This document shows positions 27,636-37,509 of a DNA stretch of 39,971 bases, one piece after another. The stretch spans positions 1-39,971 of the forward strand of contig CAMBXP010000015.1 in NCBI GenBank assembly GCA_945871895.1. The letters are read 5' to 3'. Source of the DNA: Chryseobacterium gleum (GTDB lineage Bacteria; Bacteroidota; Bacteroidia; Flavobacteriales_C; GCA-002722245). The notes below the pieces were generated by a model. The model saw nothing but the letters and a program-made list of their open reading frames with translations, searched no databases and was not told the origin of the DNA. Position 1 is the stretch's first letter. Each line of letters starts with the position of its first letter. The translations under genes were made by a program, and so were the position numbers.

Positions 27636-28238
27636 TTAATTGTTTGTTTTTGGGTTCCACTTCACGCTAACAATAATTTCATTTTTTCTTCCCACGATTT
27701 GATAGGGGGCATTGTATCCTAAAAAGCGAAAATTTCCATAATATTCAATTTTGTTGGCTTTTAATGCATTTTCAAGTTTTTGAGCGTGTGATTTGATGAG
27801 TTCATCATTGGCGAATCCACCAAAACTGGTTACTGCAACGAATTCTTCTTCACTAGTAAAAATGCTTACCGATGAGTCGTTTGGTTGAGGAAGATTGTTT
27901 GAAGTGTATTCACTAGGCATCACAAAACTCATAGATGAACCAGTATCGTTGATGTTCATGTGAACTGGTGTTGTCATGGCAATGTTTGTTTTCGATTTAT
28001 TGCCTCCAAAAATATAATTGGCTAATTTTCTAAAACCAGGGGAAGCTAATTCCTTATATGATTTAGCATTAATTGTTACGCTTGCCATAGTGGTTGAAGG
28101 ATAGAGTCGAATCTCATACTCTTCTTCGGTTTTTATAACCTTGTACTGTTGTGTTTCCGTTTGTGCCAAAATGAGATAGCTTTGGAAAATAATTAGTAGC
28201 AGTGCTACAATTGTGATTGTAATTAAGATCAATTTCAT
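27636..28238 (-). CDS. SOUL family heme-binding protein
   Basis: YKVIKTEEEYEIRLYPSTTMASVTI, GNKSKTNIAMTTPVHM, SFVMPSEY; ATG 28238 preferred (signal/TM anchor). Confidence 0.92.
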   Translation of the reverse strand: MKLILITITIVALLLIIFQSYLILAQTETQQYKVIKTEEEYEIRLYPSTTMASVTINAKSYKELASPGFRKLANYIFGGNKSKTNIAMTTPVHMNINDTGSSMSFVMPSEYTSNNLPQPNDSSVSIFTSEEEFVAVTSFGGFANDELIKSHAQKLENALKANKIEYYGNFRFLGYNAPYQIVGRKNEIIVSVKWNPKTNN

Positions 28239-28266
28239 GGTTGATTGTGTTAATATAAGTAACAAT

Positions 28267-29694
28267 TTATGAAGATTCAGCAAGTTTATTGATCATTCCT
28301 TTAAAAATAAATCCATGAAAAGGCAGTACAGCATACCAATAGAGTCGGCCCATCAATCCCAGCGGCCTAAAGGTGGCAGTTTGCGTTAAAACATTCTGTT
28401 CGTCTATCTTAAATTCTAACCATGCCTCACCTGGCAATTTCATTTCAGCAAATAGTAGCAATCTTTTTTCTTTCTTGTCGGCCAAAATAACCCTCCAAAA
28501 ATCAAGTGCTTCGCCACTAACTATTTCTTGTTCGTTTTTTCTTCCTCTTCGCATTCCAACGCCTCCAACAAGTTGATCTAAAATGCCTCGTATCTCCCAG
28601 AGCCAATTGCCATAGTACCATCCTGTTTTTCCACCGATCGCCCATATTTTTTCAAGAGAAGCAGCACTGTTATCCAACTTCACCGAGCGAATATCTTTAA
28701 AACATCCATTAACGGGTACCTCAATGTATTTTGAGAATCCATTGCTGAATAGGTTACTTGTTTGTGCGTCTTTCCAACTCGATAACACCTGATTTTGTTC
28801 TATTTTGTCAAAGGCCAGCTGTATTGAAGTATCGTAATCAATTAGTTTAATACCAAGGAGCGTTGATAGATTGTTGGCTTTGCAAGTCACCTCTATTTTC
28901 ATGCTATTCACTAAATGTTTTGCCAGTGCATAGGAGGTAGCTGTAACAAAATACAACCAGTAGGAAGATATTCTTGGTGTCATTACTGGTACAATAAGAA
29001 TGCGTCTTTTTAATCCTCGTATTTTGGCAAAATGTAAGAGCATATCTTTGTAGCTTAGTATATCTGGACCGCCAATATCGTAACTCATATTATAAGTTTC
29101 TGTCTTTCCAATTACACCAATTAAAAATTCAATAACATTGCGAATGGCTATGGGTTGACATTTTGTTTTTAGCCATTTAGGTGTAATCATAAATGGTAAT
29201 TTCTCTACCAAATCGCGAATAATTTCAAAGGATGCACTACCCGAACCCACTATTATACCTGCCTTTAATGTGGTGAGTGCAAATTTCGAATCTGCTAAAG
29301 TGGTTTCCACATTTTTTCTCGACGACAAATGCTTTGATAACTCTTTTGAATTGCTAATTCCACTCAGGTAAATGACTTGCTTGGCATTTGTTTGTTCGAT
29401 TCGACTTTTAAAATTGGCTGCACATATTTCTTCCATCGTTTCAAAGTCACCACTTTGTGTCGACATGGAGTGAATAAGGTAGTAAGCAACATCAATATCA
29501 TTTGGAATTTCTTGTAAGCTCTCTTTGTTTAAAAAATCAGCTTCTATTACTGTGAGATTTGACGTTGCATAATTTTTCCAATTGAATCTATTTTTATCTC
29601 TAACGCAACAGACAACCTCATGCCCATTTTCTAATAGAACGGGTAGTAATCTTTGCGCGATATAACCTGTTACGCCTGTGAGTAGTATTTTCAT
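28267..29694 (-). CDS. SDR-type NAD(P)-binding oxidoreductase with C-terminal DUF2867
   Basis: MKILLTGVTGYIAQRLLPVLLENGHEVVCCVRD Rossmann start; C-terminal WAIGGKTGWYYGNWLWEIRGILDQLVGGVGMRRGR and FWRVI. Confidence 0.9.
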   Translation of the reverse strand: MKILLTGVTGYIAQRLLPVLLENGHEVVCCVRDKNRFNWKNYATSNLTVIEADFLNKESLQEIPNDIDVAYYLIHSMSTQSGDFETMEEICAANFKSRIEQTNAKQVIYLSGISNSKELSKHLSSRKNVETTLADSKFALTTLKAGIIVGSGSASFEIIRDLVEKLPFMITPKWLKTKCQPIAIRNVIEFLIGVIGKTETYNMSYDIGGPDILSYKDMLLHFAKIRGLKRRILIVPVMTPRISSYWLYFVTATSYALAKHLVNSMKIEVTCKANNLSTLLGIKLIDYDTSIQLAFDKIEQNQVLSSWKDAQTSNLFSNGFSKYIEVPVNGCFKDIRSVKLDNSAASLEKIWAIGGKTGWYYGNWLWEIRGILDQLVGGVGMRRGRKNEQEIVSGEALDFWRVILADKKEKRLLLFAEMKLPGEAWLEFKIDEQNVLTQTATFRPLGLMGRLYWYAVLPFHGFIFKGMINKLAESS

Positions 29695-29754
29695 ATCGCA
29701 CGCATTTTAAATGTTATCCAGCTATTCTATTATTCGGCTTCAATTTTTAATAGA

Positions 29755-30201
29755 TCAAGGTTTTGCATATGGCATTCTTACTATTCGTTCAGAAACAAAA
29801 TAAGCGTCGCGAACCGCACTCATTAGCGCTTTTTCCTTGTATAAATCAACAAATTGAGCCTTTTCAAGTATCTCTTTATCAATCACTACTTGCTTATTAC
29901 TTTCTATCATGAAAATTGTTCCATTAATGGTAATGGTTATAATTTCTTCTCACCTCATCGCAATTTTCACCATTGCATCTGTTGCAAATGGCGCTTTGCA
30001 AAATGGATAGAACAATTCTTCTAATCCAACATTCTCAAATTCTGAAATACGCTTCTCCTACCGGCTAGAAGTTTGATGTGTTTTTTTATATTCAACAGAC
30101 TGAATATAATAGTAGTTATATTTCTTTGTTTCTATGATGTTTTGTACGGTGTCACTGTGTCGCTGCTCAAATTGTTCTATGTTTTCTTTGCGGATAATCA
30201 T
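29755..30201 (-). pseudogene. 149-codon reading frame interrupted by two in-frame stops (TAG, TGA)
   Basis: MIIRKENIEQFEQRHSDTVQNIIETKKYNYYYIQSVEYKKTHQTSSR*EKRISEFENVGLEELFYPFCKAPFATDAMVKIAMR*EEIITITINGTIFMIESNKQVVIDKEILEKAQFVDLYKEKALMSAVRDAYFVSERIVRMPYAKP*; stops at 30060-30058 and 29952-29950, no frameshift needed. Confidence 0.55.
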
Positions 30202-30366
30202 AAGTATTATTTTAAATTCTCTGCTTTTTTTATGATTATCCAGTAGCTTTCGTAGCGAAAATAATTTAGCTAATTCGAAGTACTAAATAGTTTGCCGCAA
30301 CTCCATTTGATGCAAAGCAGAATGTTCAATTTTACAAGCTAATCCTTTGATTTCTTGCAGGTGCTA

Positions 30367-31149
30367 TTAGCGGCAGATGTTCTCTGTCAATTGCAGGTAT
30401 GCACCATTCCACAATTCAATTCTTTGTTTAAGTGAATTAATAACAGATTCTTCTGCTTCATGCCACAAATCTTCATCGTCTTTACAGAGATTTGAAGTCA
30501 TTTGCATAGCAAGATGGCTATGATGGTCACCATCAATTTCAATGTGCCTTTCGATGTAGTATTTAAAAATAGAAATGTCATTAGGGAAATTCTTGTGCAT
30601 TTCATTTATTATGGAGATAAACATTCCAGGAATTAGGTCTTCGCGGCCAAAGGTAAAAATAGCAGCTTGCAAATAAGCTTTACCACTCTCAATAACTTTA
30701 AAAGTAAAGTCAACAAAATCTTGTGCTTCCTTTGGAGTATTTGAAGATAAATAAGCGTTTTTAAAGTCGCCAGTGTTTTTTAGCATTTCTGTAAATAGTT
30801 GAATTTTAGATGTGTCTGCACCACATTGATTCATGGCATCTAAGTATATTTCAAAATGACTTTTCCTTGCGCCTTGCAGATCAACATCCGATTCTTCGCC
30901 AACAACAATTTCGTTAATAAGATATCTTGTGTCTGCGCTTCCTTTCGGAAACCATGGAACAGCGGTGCAAGTCAAGTTGCTTTGCAGCGTTTTTAGTAAA
31001 GACATAAAGTCCCAAACAGCATATACATGGAATTGCATAAATACTTTCAAATCGTCTATGTCTTTAATTGCTGAATAAACTTTATGATTGATAATCTCTT
31101 GCCTCAATGGTTCAATTGTCTTTTTTAATTTTTCAATGCGCGTATTCAT
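30367..31149 (-). CDS. DUF3050 family protein (heme-oxygenase-like fold candidate)
   Basis: MKVFMQFHVYAVWDFMSLLKTLQ-type motif, TAVPWFPKGSADTRYLINEIVVGEESD, HIEIDGDHHSHLAMQM; 260 aa. Confidence 0.85.
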   Translation of the reverse strand: MNTRIEKLKKTIEPLRQEIINHKVYSAIKDIDDLKVFMQFHVYAVWDFMSLLKTLQSNLTCTAVPWFPKGSADTRYLINEIVVGEESDVDLQGARKSHFEIYLDAMNQCGADTSKIQLFTEMLKNTGDFKNAYLSSNTPKEAQDFVDFTFKVIESGKAYLQAAIFTFGREDLIPGMFISIINEMHKNFPNDISIFKYYIERHIEIDGDHHSHLAMQMTSNLCKDDEDLWHEAEESVINSLKQRIELWNGAYLQLTENICR

Positions 31150-31664
31150 GTTTAATCTCTTATTATTTGATGAACATTTAAAATGAACTTATGTCTGTTT
31201 TTCTGAGCTTATGTCTTCCAACATCTTGTTTCTCTTCTAAGAAAGGTTTGAGTGACTTTGAATGTTTTCTGCAATTCCTGATAAAATTTAAATTCACGCA
31301 TTTTGTGAACTGCACATTTCTGTGTCTGTCTTTTTTCTTTTCGACTTTAAAGTTAGATAATCGTTATTTATTTTATGCTGTGCTTTTTACTAATAACTCT
31401 TTTTGCTCACAACAATACAAACGCACCTTTTTTTGCTATTGCCCTTGCTAGTATAGATAAAGCGCGAATCAAGGAGGTTGTTAAGGGAATAAATTTAATT
31501 GTTAAATTATTATAAGATGAACAAGGTAAGAATAGATTCAGCAAAGTTGAGCTTCTCTCAACTAGGTAGAAAGATATTGGTTCATCAATATTATTTATCG
31601 TTAAAAAAATCTGTTGCGCCGTTTTCTTAGTTAACTTTAACCCTCAATCTTTAAAATAAATTAT

Positions 31665-32084
31665 ATGTATCCAGAAGAAATAGTTGCCCCATTAAAAGCA
31701 GAATTGACTTCTGCTGGTTTTGCCGATTTGAGAACAGCGAAAGATGTTGATGATGTTATCAATTCAGGTAAAGATGAAACTGTATTTTTAGTAGTAAACT
31801 CTGTTTGTGGTTGCGCAGCAAGAAATGCTCGTCCGGCCGCTAAAATGGCTGCTCAAGGTTCTGATAAAAAACCTTCGAAATTAGTGACTGTGTTCGCTGG
31901 TTTTGATGGTGATGCTGTTCAAAGAGCTCGTCAGTACATGTTGCCTTATCCTCCATCTTCACCGGCTATTGCCTTGTTTAAGAATGGTAAATTGGTACAC
32001 ATGATCGAGAGACACGCTATCGAAGGCCGTCCGGCTGAATTGATTGCTGAGAATTTGATTGCTGCTTTTGATGAATATTGCTAA
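31665..32084 (+). CDS. BrxA/BrxB family bacilliredoxin
   Basis: MYPEEIVAPLKAELTSAGF, NSVCGCAARNARPA (CGC motif), ERHAIEGRPAELIAENLIAAFDEYC. Confidence 0.95.
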   Translation: MYPEEIVAPLKAELTSAGFADLRTAKDVDDVINSGKDETVFLVVNSVCGCAARNARPAAKMAAQGSDKKPSKLVTVFAGFDGDAVQRARQYMLPYPPSSPAIALFKNGKLVHMIERHAIEGRPAELIAENLIAAFDEYC

Positions 32085-32114
32085 ACTTCGTTCAAAGTTT
32101 AATGTTCAAAGTTA

Positions 32115-32131
32115 GTCCGTCCACCGACGGA
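32115..32131. repeat. Short palindrome GTCCGTCCACCGACGGA flanked by TTCAAAGTT direct repeats
   Basis: CCGTC-cac-c-GACGG stem; TTCAAAGTT at 32091, 32105 and 32132; 14-mer CGTCCACCGACGGA recurs inverted at 33156-33169. Confidence 0.5.
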
Positions 32132-32138
32132 TTCAAAG

Positions 32139-32885
32139 TTAGCTTTGAAGTTTTAGTTCGTTTGAAATTGCTTCATGAACTTTTTCCATAAGGGACTCCG
32201 CATCTTTTTGCGTGAGTCCTTTTGTTTCTATAGGGTCTAGAACGACCATTCTGCTTAAACCGGGAGTTCCCAAGCTTTTAAATAATCCTTTTCCTCCTTC
32301 TAATCTTTTGTAGTTGTCTAAGAAGACCAAAGGCACAATTGGAATTTTTTCTGATATGGCTAATTTGAAAGCCCCTCCTTTAAATTTTTGCATTTCGGGC
32401 GCTTTCTTAGACCGCGTTCCTTCTGGGAAGATGAGCATGTTGATGCCTTGTCCGATTTTCTCGCTACACTCCGTTAATGAATCCATCCCCGACACCAAGC
32501 TTTTTCTATCCACAGTCACATTCATGCCTCTAAAGTTGGTTTTAAACAAAGGAACCTTTTTCAATTCTTTTTTGGCCAAGAAAGAGAAGTGTTCGCCCAG
32601 CAAGGTATAAGGAACAACAATATCTAATTGAGAAGTGTGGTTGGAAACAATGATATAGCCGTTCTTTTCTGGTAATTTACCTTTCATTTTTCGCAGAGGA
32701 ATGATGCCAATTGGTATTAGGATACTCCAAGCCCAGAAGCGGTAAATTTTATAACAAAGGGGATAGTTTTTTAAAACAACGATTGCTAGATAAACAAAAG
32801 GAAAATAGAATACAGTGGTGATAATCATGACGATTAAGAACCAAATTTTCCATGGAAAAAAAAGAATGACCAGTAGTTTTTTCAC
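32139..32885 (-). CDS. plsC: 1-acyl-sn-glycerol-3-phosphate acyltransferase
   Basis: IVSNHTSQLDIVVPY (NHxxxxD) and LIFPEGTRSKK motifs; 248 aa. Confidence 0.93.
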   Translation of the reverse strand: MKKLLVILFFPWKIWFLIVMIITTVFYFPFVYLAIVVLKNYPLCYKIYRFWAWSILIPIGIIPLRKMKGKLPEKNGYIIVSNHTSQLDIVVPYTLLGEHFSFLAKKELKKVPLFKTNFRGMNVTVDRKSLVSGMDSLTECSEKIGQGINMLIFPEGTRSKKAPEMQKFKGGAFKLAISEKIPIVPLVFLDNYKRLEGGKGLFKSLGTPGLSRMVVLDPIETKGLTQKDAESLMEKVHEAISNELKLQS

Positions 32886-32938
32886 GAGGCTAAAATAAAC
32901 AAAATAAGAACAAACTCTATTTCTGCGGAATGCTAACG

Positions 32939-33088
32939 CTAACTAATCCCTCTTAGAGAAGAGGGCGAGCGGAAATGCCTGTGTATTGGACGGGAGATGG
33001 AATTATACTATTTTCATTAGACTGAGTCCATCTTCCTGCAGCGCACAAGGCGAAATCGCACCACTCTTCTCTAAGAGGGATTAGTTAG
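32939..33088. mobile_element. 150-bp MITE-like element with perfect 25-bp TIRs
   Basis: CTAACTAATCCCTCTTAGAGAAGAG (32939-32963) and its exact reverse complement CTCTTCTCTAAGAGGGATTAGTTAG (33064-33088). Confidence 0.75.
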
Positions 33089-33147
33089 TGATTCTACACT
33101 TAAAACGAATAGTGTAATTTAAACTGGGTAAATAATCACATAAACAA

Positions 33148-33180
33148 AAAACCCTTCCGTCGGTGGACGAAAGGGTTTTG
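33148..33180 (-). terminator. Terminator of the atpDC operon, containing a repeat 14-mer
   Basis: AAACCCTT-ccgtcggtggacga-AAGGGTTTT; T-run on the minus strand downstream of atpC. Confidence 0.8.
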
Positions 33181-33196
33181 CTATAAGAGTATGATT

Positions 33197-33430
33197 TTAT
33201 TCAGCTAAAACAATCACTTTGTTGTTCAATACTTCCACAACGCCACCGGCAATTTTGAAAGATTTTACACCACTGTTTGTTTTTACTGTTACTTCTCCTT
33301 TACCTAATGCTGAGATTAGTGGAGCGTGTCCCTTTAAAAACTGCATTGAACCGCTAATACCTGGCACTGTTACAGCTTCGGCTTCGCCTTCAAATAGTTT
33401 TTTATCGGGAGTTGAGATATCTAAAATCAT
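33197..33430 (-). CDS. atpC: F0F1 ATP synthase subunit epsilon
   Basis: MILDISTPDKKLFEGEAEAVTVPGISGSMQFLKGHAPLISALGKGEV; 77 aa. Confidence 0.95.
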   Translation of the reverse strand: MILDISTPDKKLFEGEAEAVTVPGISGSMQFLKGHAPLISALGKGEVTVKTNSGVKSFKIAGGVVEVLNNKVIVLAE

Positions 33431-33438
33431 TGTTTTTA

Positions 33439-35028
<1,590 letters not shown>

Positions 35029-35041
35029 TCATTTATTTTCC

Positions 35042-35049
35042 TATTTTTG
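35042..35049 (+). promoter_or_regulatory. -7 box upstream of ribF
   Basis: TATTTTTG, matching TAnnTTTG. Confidence 0.4.
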
Positions 35050-35085
35050 AACAAGCTGTTAAAATAAAGGTCAGCAAACAATAAA

Positions 35086-36012
35086 GTGAAAGTATATTAT
35101 CGTCTGGAAGACTTCTCTACGCTTAAGAATGCGGTGGTTACCACAGGTACTTTTGACGGTGTTCATTTAGGGCATCAAACTGTTATAAAAAGATTAAAGG
35201 AGATTGCCGCGAAGGAAAATGGTGAAACAGTGGTGATCACATTTGAGCCTCATCCTCGAATTGTAATTTACAATGATGCCAGTATTCGCCTCATTAGTTC
35301 GGTTCCTGAAAAAATAGACTTATTAGAAAAACAAGGAATCGACCATTTGATAGTAGTACCATTTACCAAGGAGTTTTCTCGCACTTCCTCCATCGATTTT
35401 ATTCGAAATATCTTGGTAGGCATCATTGGCACAAAAAAATTGGTGATAGGCTACAATCATTTTTTTGGCAGAAACAGAGAAGGTTCCTTCGCTCATTTGA
35501 AAGAATATGGTCCGGTTTATGGTTTCGATGTAGAAGATATTCCAGCGATAGAAATAGACAATATAGATATTAGTTCAACAAAAATTCGTAAGGCTATAGA
35601 AAAAGGTGAGGTTAGGTTGGCTAATACTTATTTGGGACATCCATTTTCTTTGAGAGGGGTAGTGGTAGAAGGTAATAAAATGGGTAGAAGCATAGGTTTT
35701 CCTACAGCGAATATTCAAGTGGGCTCGAGTTATAAGATTATTCCAGCTATAGGTGTTTATGCGGTAAATGTATTAATTGACGGATTGATGTTTGGTGGCA
35801 TGTTAAATATTGGCAGAAGGCCCACAGTGCAAGATGAAGGAAATATTTCTGTAGAAGTGAACGTTTTCGATTTTGCAGGCGATTTGTATGGAAAAGAAAT
35901 TGAGGTGCTTTTTCATTCCCGAATTAGAGAGGAGCGTAAGTTTGACCATATAGATCAGTTGAAAGAACAGCTTCAAAAAGACAAGATGAATTGTAAACAA
36001 CTATTGGTATGA
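35086..36012 (+). CDS. ribF: Bifunctional riboflavin kinase/FAD synthetase
   Basis: TTGTFDGVHLGHQTVIKRL, GYNHFFGRNREGS, SSTKIRKAIEKGEV, GRSIGFPTANI; GTG start. Confidence 0.96.
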   Translation: MKVYYRLEDFSTLKNAVVTTGTFDGVHLGHQTVIKRLKEIAAKENGETVVITFEPHPRIVIYNDASIRLISSVPEKIDLLEKQGIDHLIVVPFTKEFSRTSSIDFIRNILVGIIGTKKLVIGYNHFFGRNREGSFAHLKEYGPVYGFDVEDIPAIEIDNIDISSTKIRKAIEKGEVRLANTYLGHPFSLRGVVVEGNKMGRSIGFPTANIQVGSSYKIIPAIGVYAVNVLIDGLMFGGMLNIGRRPTVQDEGNISVEVNVFDFAGDLYGKEIEVLFHSRIREERKFDHIDQLKEQLQKDKMNCKQLLV

Positions 36013-36611
36013 ATATAAAATCGATTTTGGCTTTGCTACTTGTTTTTTTTGCCCCGCTGGCAAAGGGGCAAGAGGAGGATTCAATAGTAAATGCCTTAAG
36101 AAAAACTGTGGCTTACACCAATTTGAGTTTAGCCATTACAGATTCTCAGCAGGTGGTGAAATTGGTTTTGAAAGGGCATAAATTTACAGAAGTGCCGAAG
36201 GAGATATTTGCCTTAGAGAAACTAGAATATTTAGATTTATCGAACAATAAATTTACAACTTTACCCAAAGAAATAGCCCAGTTAAAGAACCTTAAAGTAT
36301 TGATTGTAGAAGGCAATAAGTTAAAAGATTTGCCTGTGGAACTATACCAGCTAAGTAATTTAAGAGTGTTGAATGTGGGAAAAAACGAATTGTACTATCT
36401 GTCATCTAAAATTGGCGACTTAAGTTCGCTGGTACAGTTGGATATTTGGAGTAACAATATTGCAGAGTTTCCAGAGGAGATTACAAAGCTTAGCAATTTG
36501 AAGGTAGTGGACATGCGCTCAATTTCGTTAAACGACGAACAGCAAGCCGATATCTTACACATGTTGCCTAACGTTAAAGTGCTGCTAGACGTGAGTTGTC
36601 ATTGTAATTAA
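36009..36611 (+). CDS. Secreted leucine-rich-repeat protein
   Basis: Signal peptide; repeated LEYLDLSNNKFTTLPKEIAQLKNLKVLIVEGNKLKDLPVEL LRR units; 4-bp overlap with ribF. Confidence 0.9.
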   Translation: MNIKSILALLLVFFAPLAKGQEEDSIVNALRKTVAYTNLSLAITDSQQVVKLVLKGHKFTEVPKEIFALEKLEYLDLSNNKFTTLPKEIAQLKNLKVLIVEGNKLKDLPVELYQLSNLRVLNVGKNELYYLSSKIGDLSSLVQLDIWSNNIAEFPEEITKLSNLKVVDMRSISLNDEQQADILHMLPNVKVLLDVSCHCN

Positions 36612-37450
36612 TTTACAATAGAACCTCGTAAGCTTAATATGTAGGCTTTAATTTTCTCGAATGAAGCATTGTCCATGTTGTAAGTTTTAGTAGAATCGGC
36701 AGCCACCACCTCTTTCATTTCACCATAAGCACCTTGTATATTCATCAACTGAGATTTAATGATGGTAAGTTCGGTATCTTTGCAATCGCTCAATAATTTC
36801 ACTAAATGATCTAAAGATGTTTTTTGTTCGCTTATTTTATGGCGAACCAAAGAAGCTTCACCATTTTCGCTATCTAAATGAGTAGCAATGTATAGAGCTT
36901 CAATCCATCCTCCTGCCATGATGCCTGTAGCTACAGAATTCATTTTGTTTTCAAATAAGTAATTGTCGGTTGTTAAATAAGCCTCACTAATGATTTGTAG
37001 CAAAGAATCTTTGTTGTTTTGGTTTCCTTCCATTCTTGTGATGATATTTTCATTGAAAACATCATTTATTTTAAGCTCCATCGACATTTTTTGTGCTGCT
37101 TTTAAATAGGCTACCGATTGTTGAGGATGATCAAAAACACTGGTAAAGCTTAAGTCGGCAAAGTATACACCTAAGTTTAACGATTGTTTGATGGAAGTAA
37201 CGTATTGAGATGTTTTTTTAGGATCGTTAAGAACTTTAACGTCGTAAACTACTTTCGATTCTTTAATGATTTCAGCCATTTCAATAGGGGTAGGCATGGC
37301 ATCAAAAACCTTGGCAGCCGATTTAAAATCTTTAATTTGTTCGGCACTTAAATTCAATTCGGGCTTCTTCACTTCTTGAATTTCTTCGCTGTTGTCGCCG
37401 CAAGCAAACAACGCTAAAGCACTTATAAATAGCAGACTTCTCTTAATCAT
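36608..37450 (-). CDS. Putative lipoprotein
   Basis: MIKRSLLFISALALFACGDNSEE lipobox; 280 aa, function not recognised. Confidence 0.8.
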   Translation of the reverse strand: MIKRSLLFISALALFACGDNSEEIQEVKKPELNLSAEQIKDFKSAAKVFDAMPTPIEMAEIIKESKVVYDVKVLNDPKKTSQYVTSIKQSLNLGVYFADLSFTSVFDHPQQSVAYLKAAQKMSMELKINDVFNENIITRMEGNQNNKDSLLQIISEAYLTTDNYLFENKMNSVATGIMAGGWIEALYIATHLDSENGEASLVRHKISEQKTSLDHLVKLLSDCKDTELTIIKSQLMNIQGAYGEMKEVVAADSTKTYNMDNASFEKIKAYILSLRGSIVN

Positions 37451-37509
37451 AGTTTTTAATTGTACTACAAACATACTAATAATTTATACTTTTAGCGTCA
37501 ACAAGCGCT

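Noticed and set aside
29755-30201. Stop-codon recoding (selenocysteine or pyrrolysine) in the two-stop frame
   Set aside because: No SECIS-like hairpin seen after TGA and two different stop codons are involved; nonsense decay is simpler.
31191-31451. 86-aa plus ORF, Cys/Phe/Ser-rich
   Set aside because: Composition resembles translated non-coding AT-rich DNA; no domain recognised.
31517-31630. 37-aa ORF MNKVRIDSAKLSFSQLGRKILVHQYYLSLKKSVAPFS upstream of the bacilliredoxin gene
   Set aside because: Too short and unsupported by any family; could be a leader peptide, but nothing beyond an ATG and a stop supports it.
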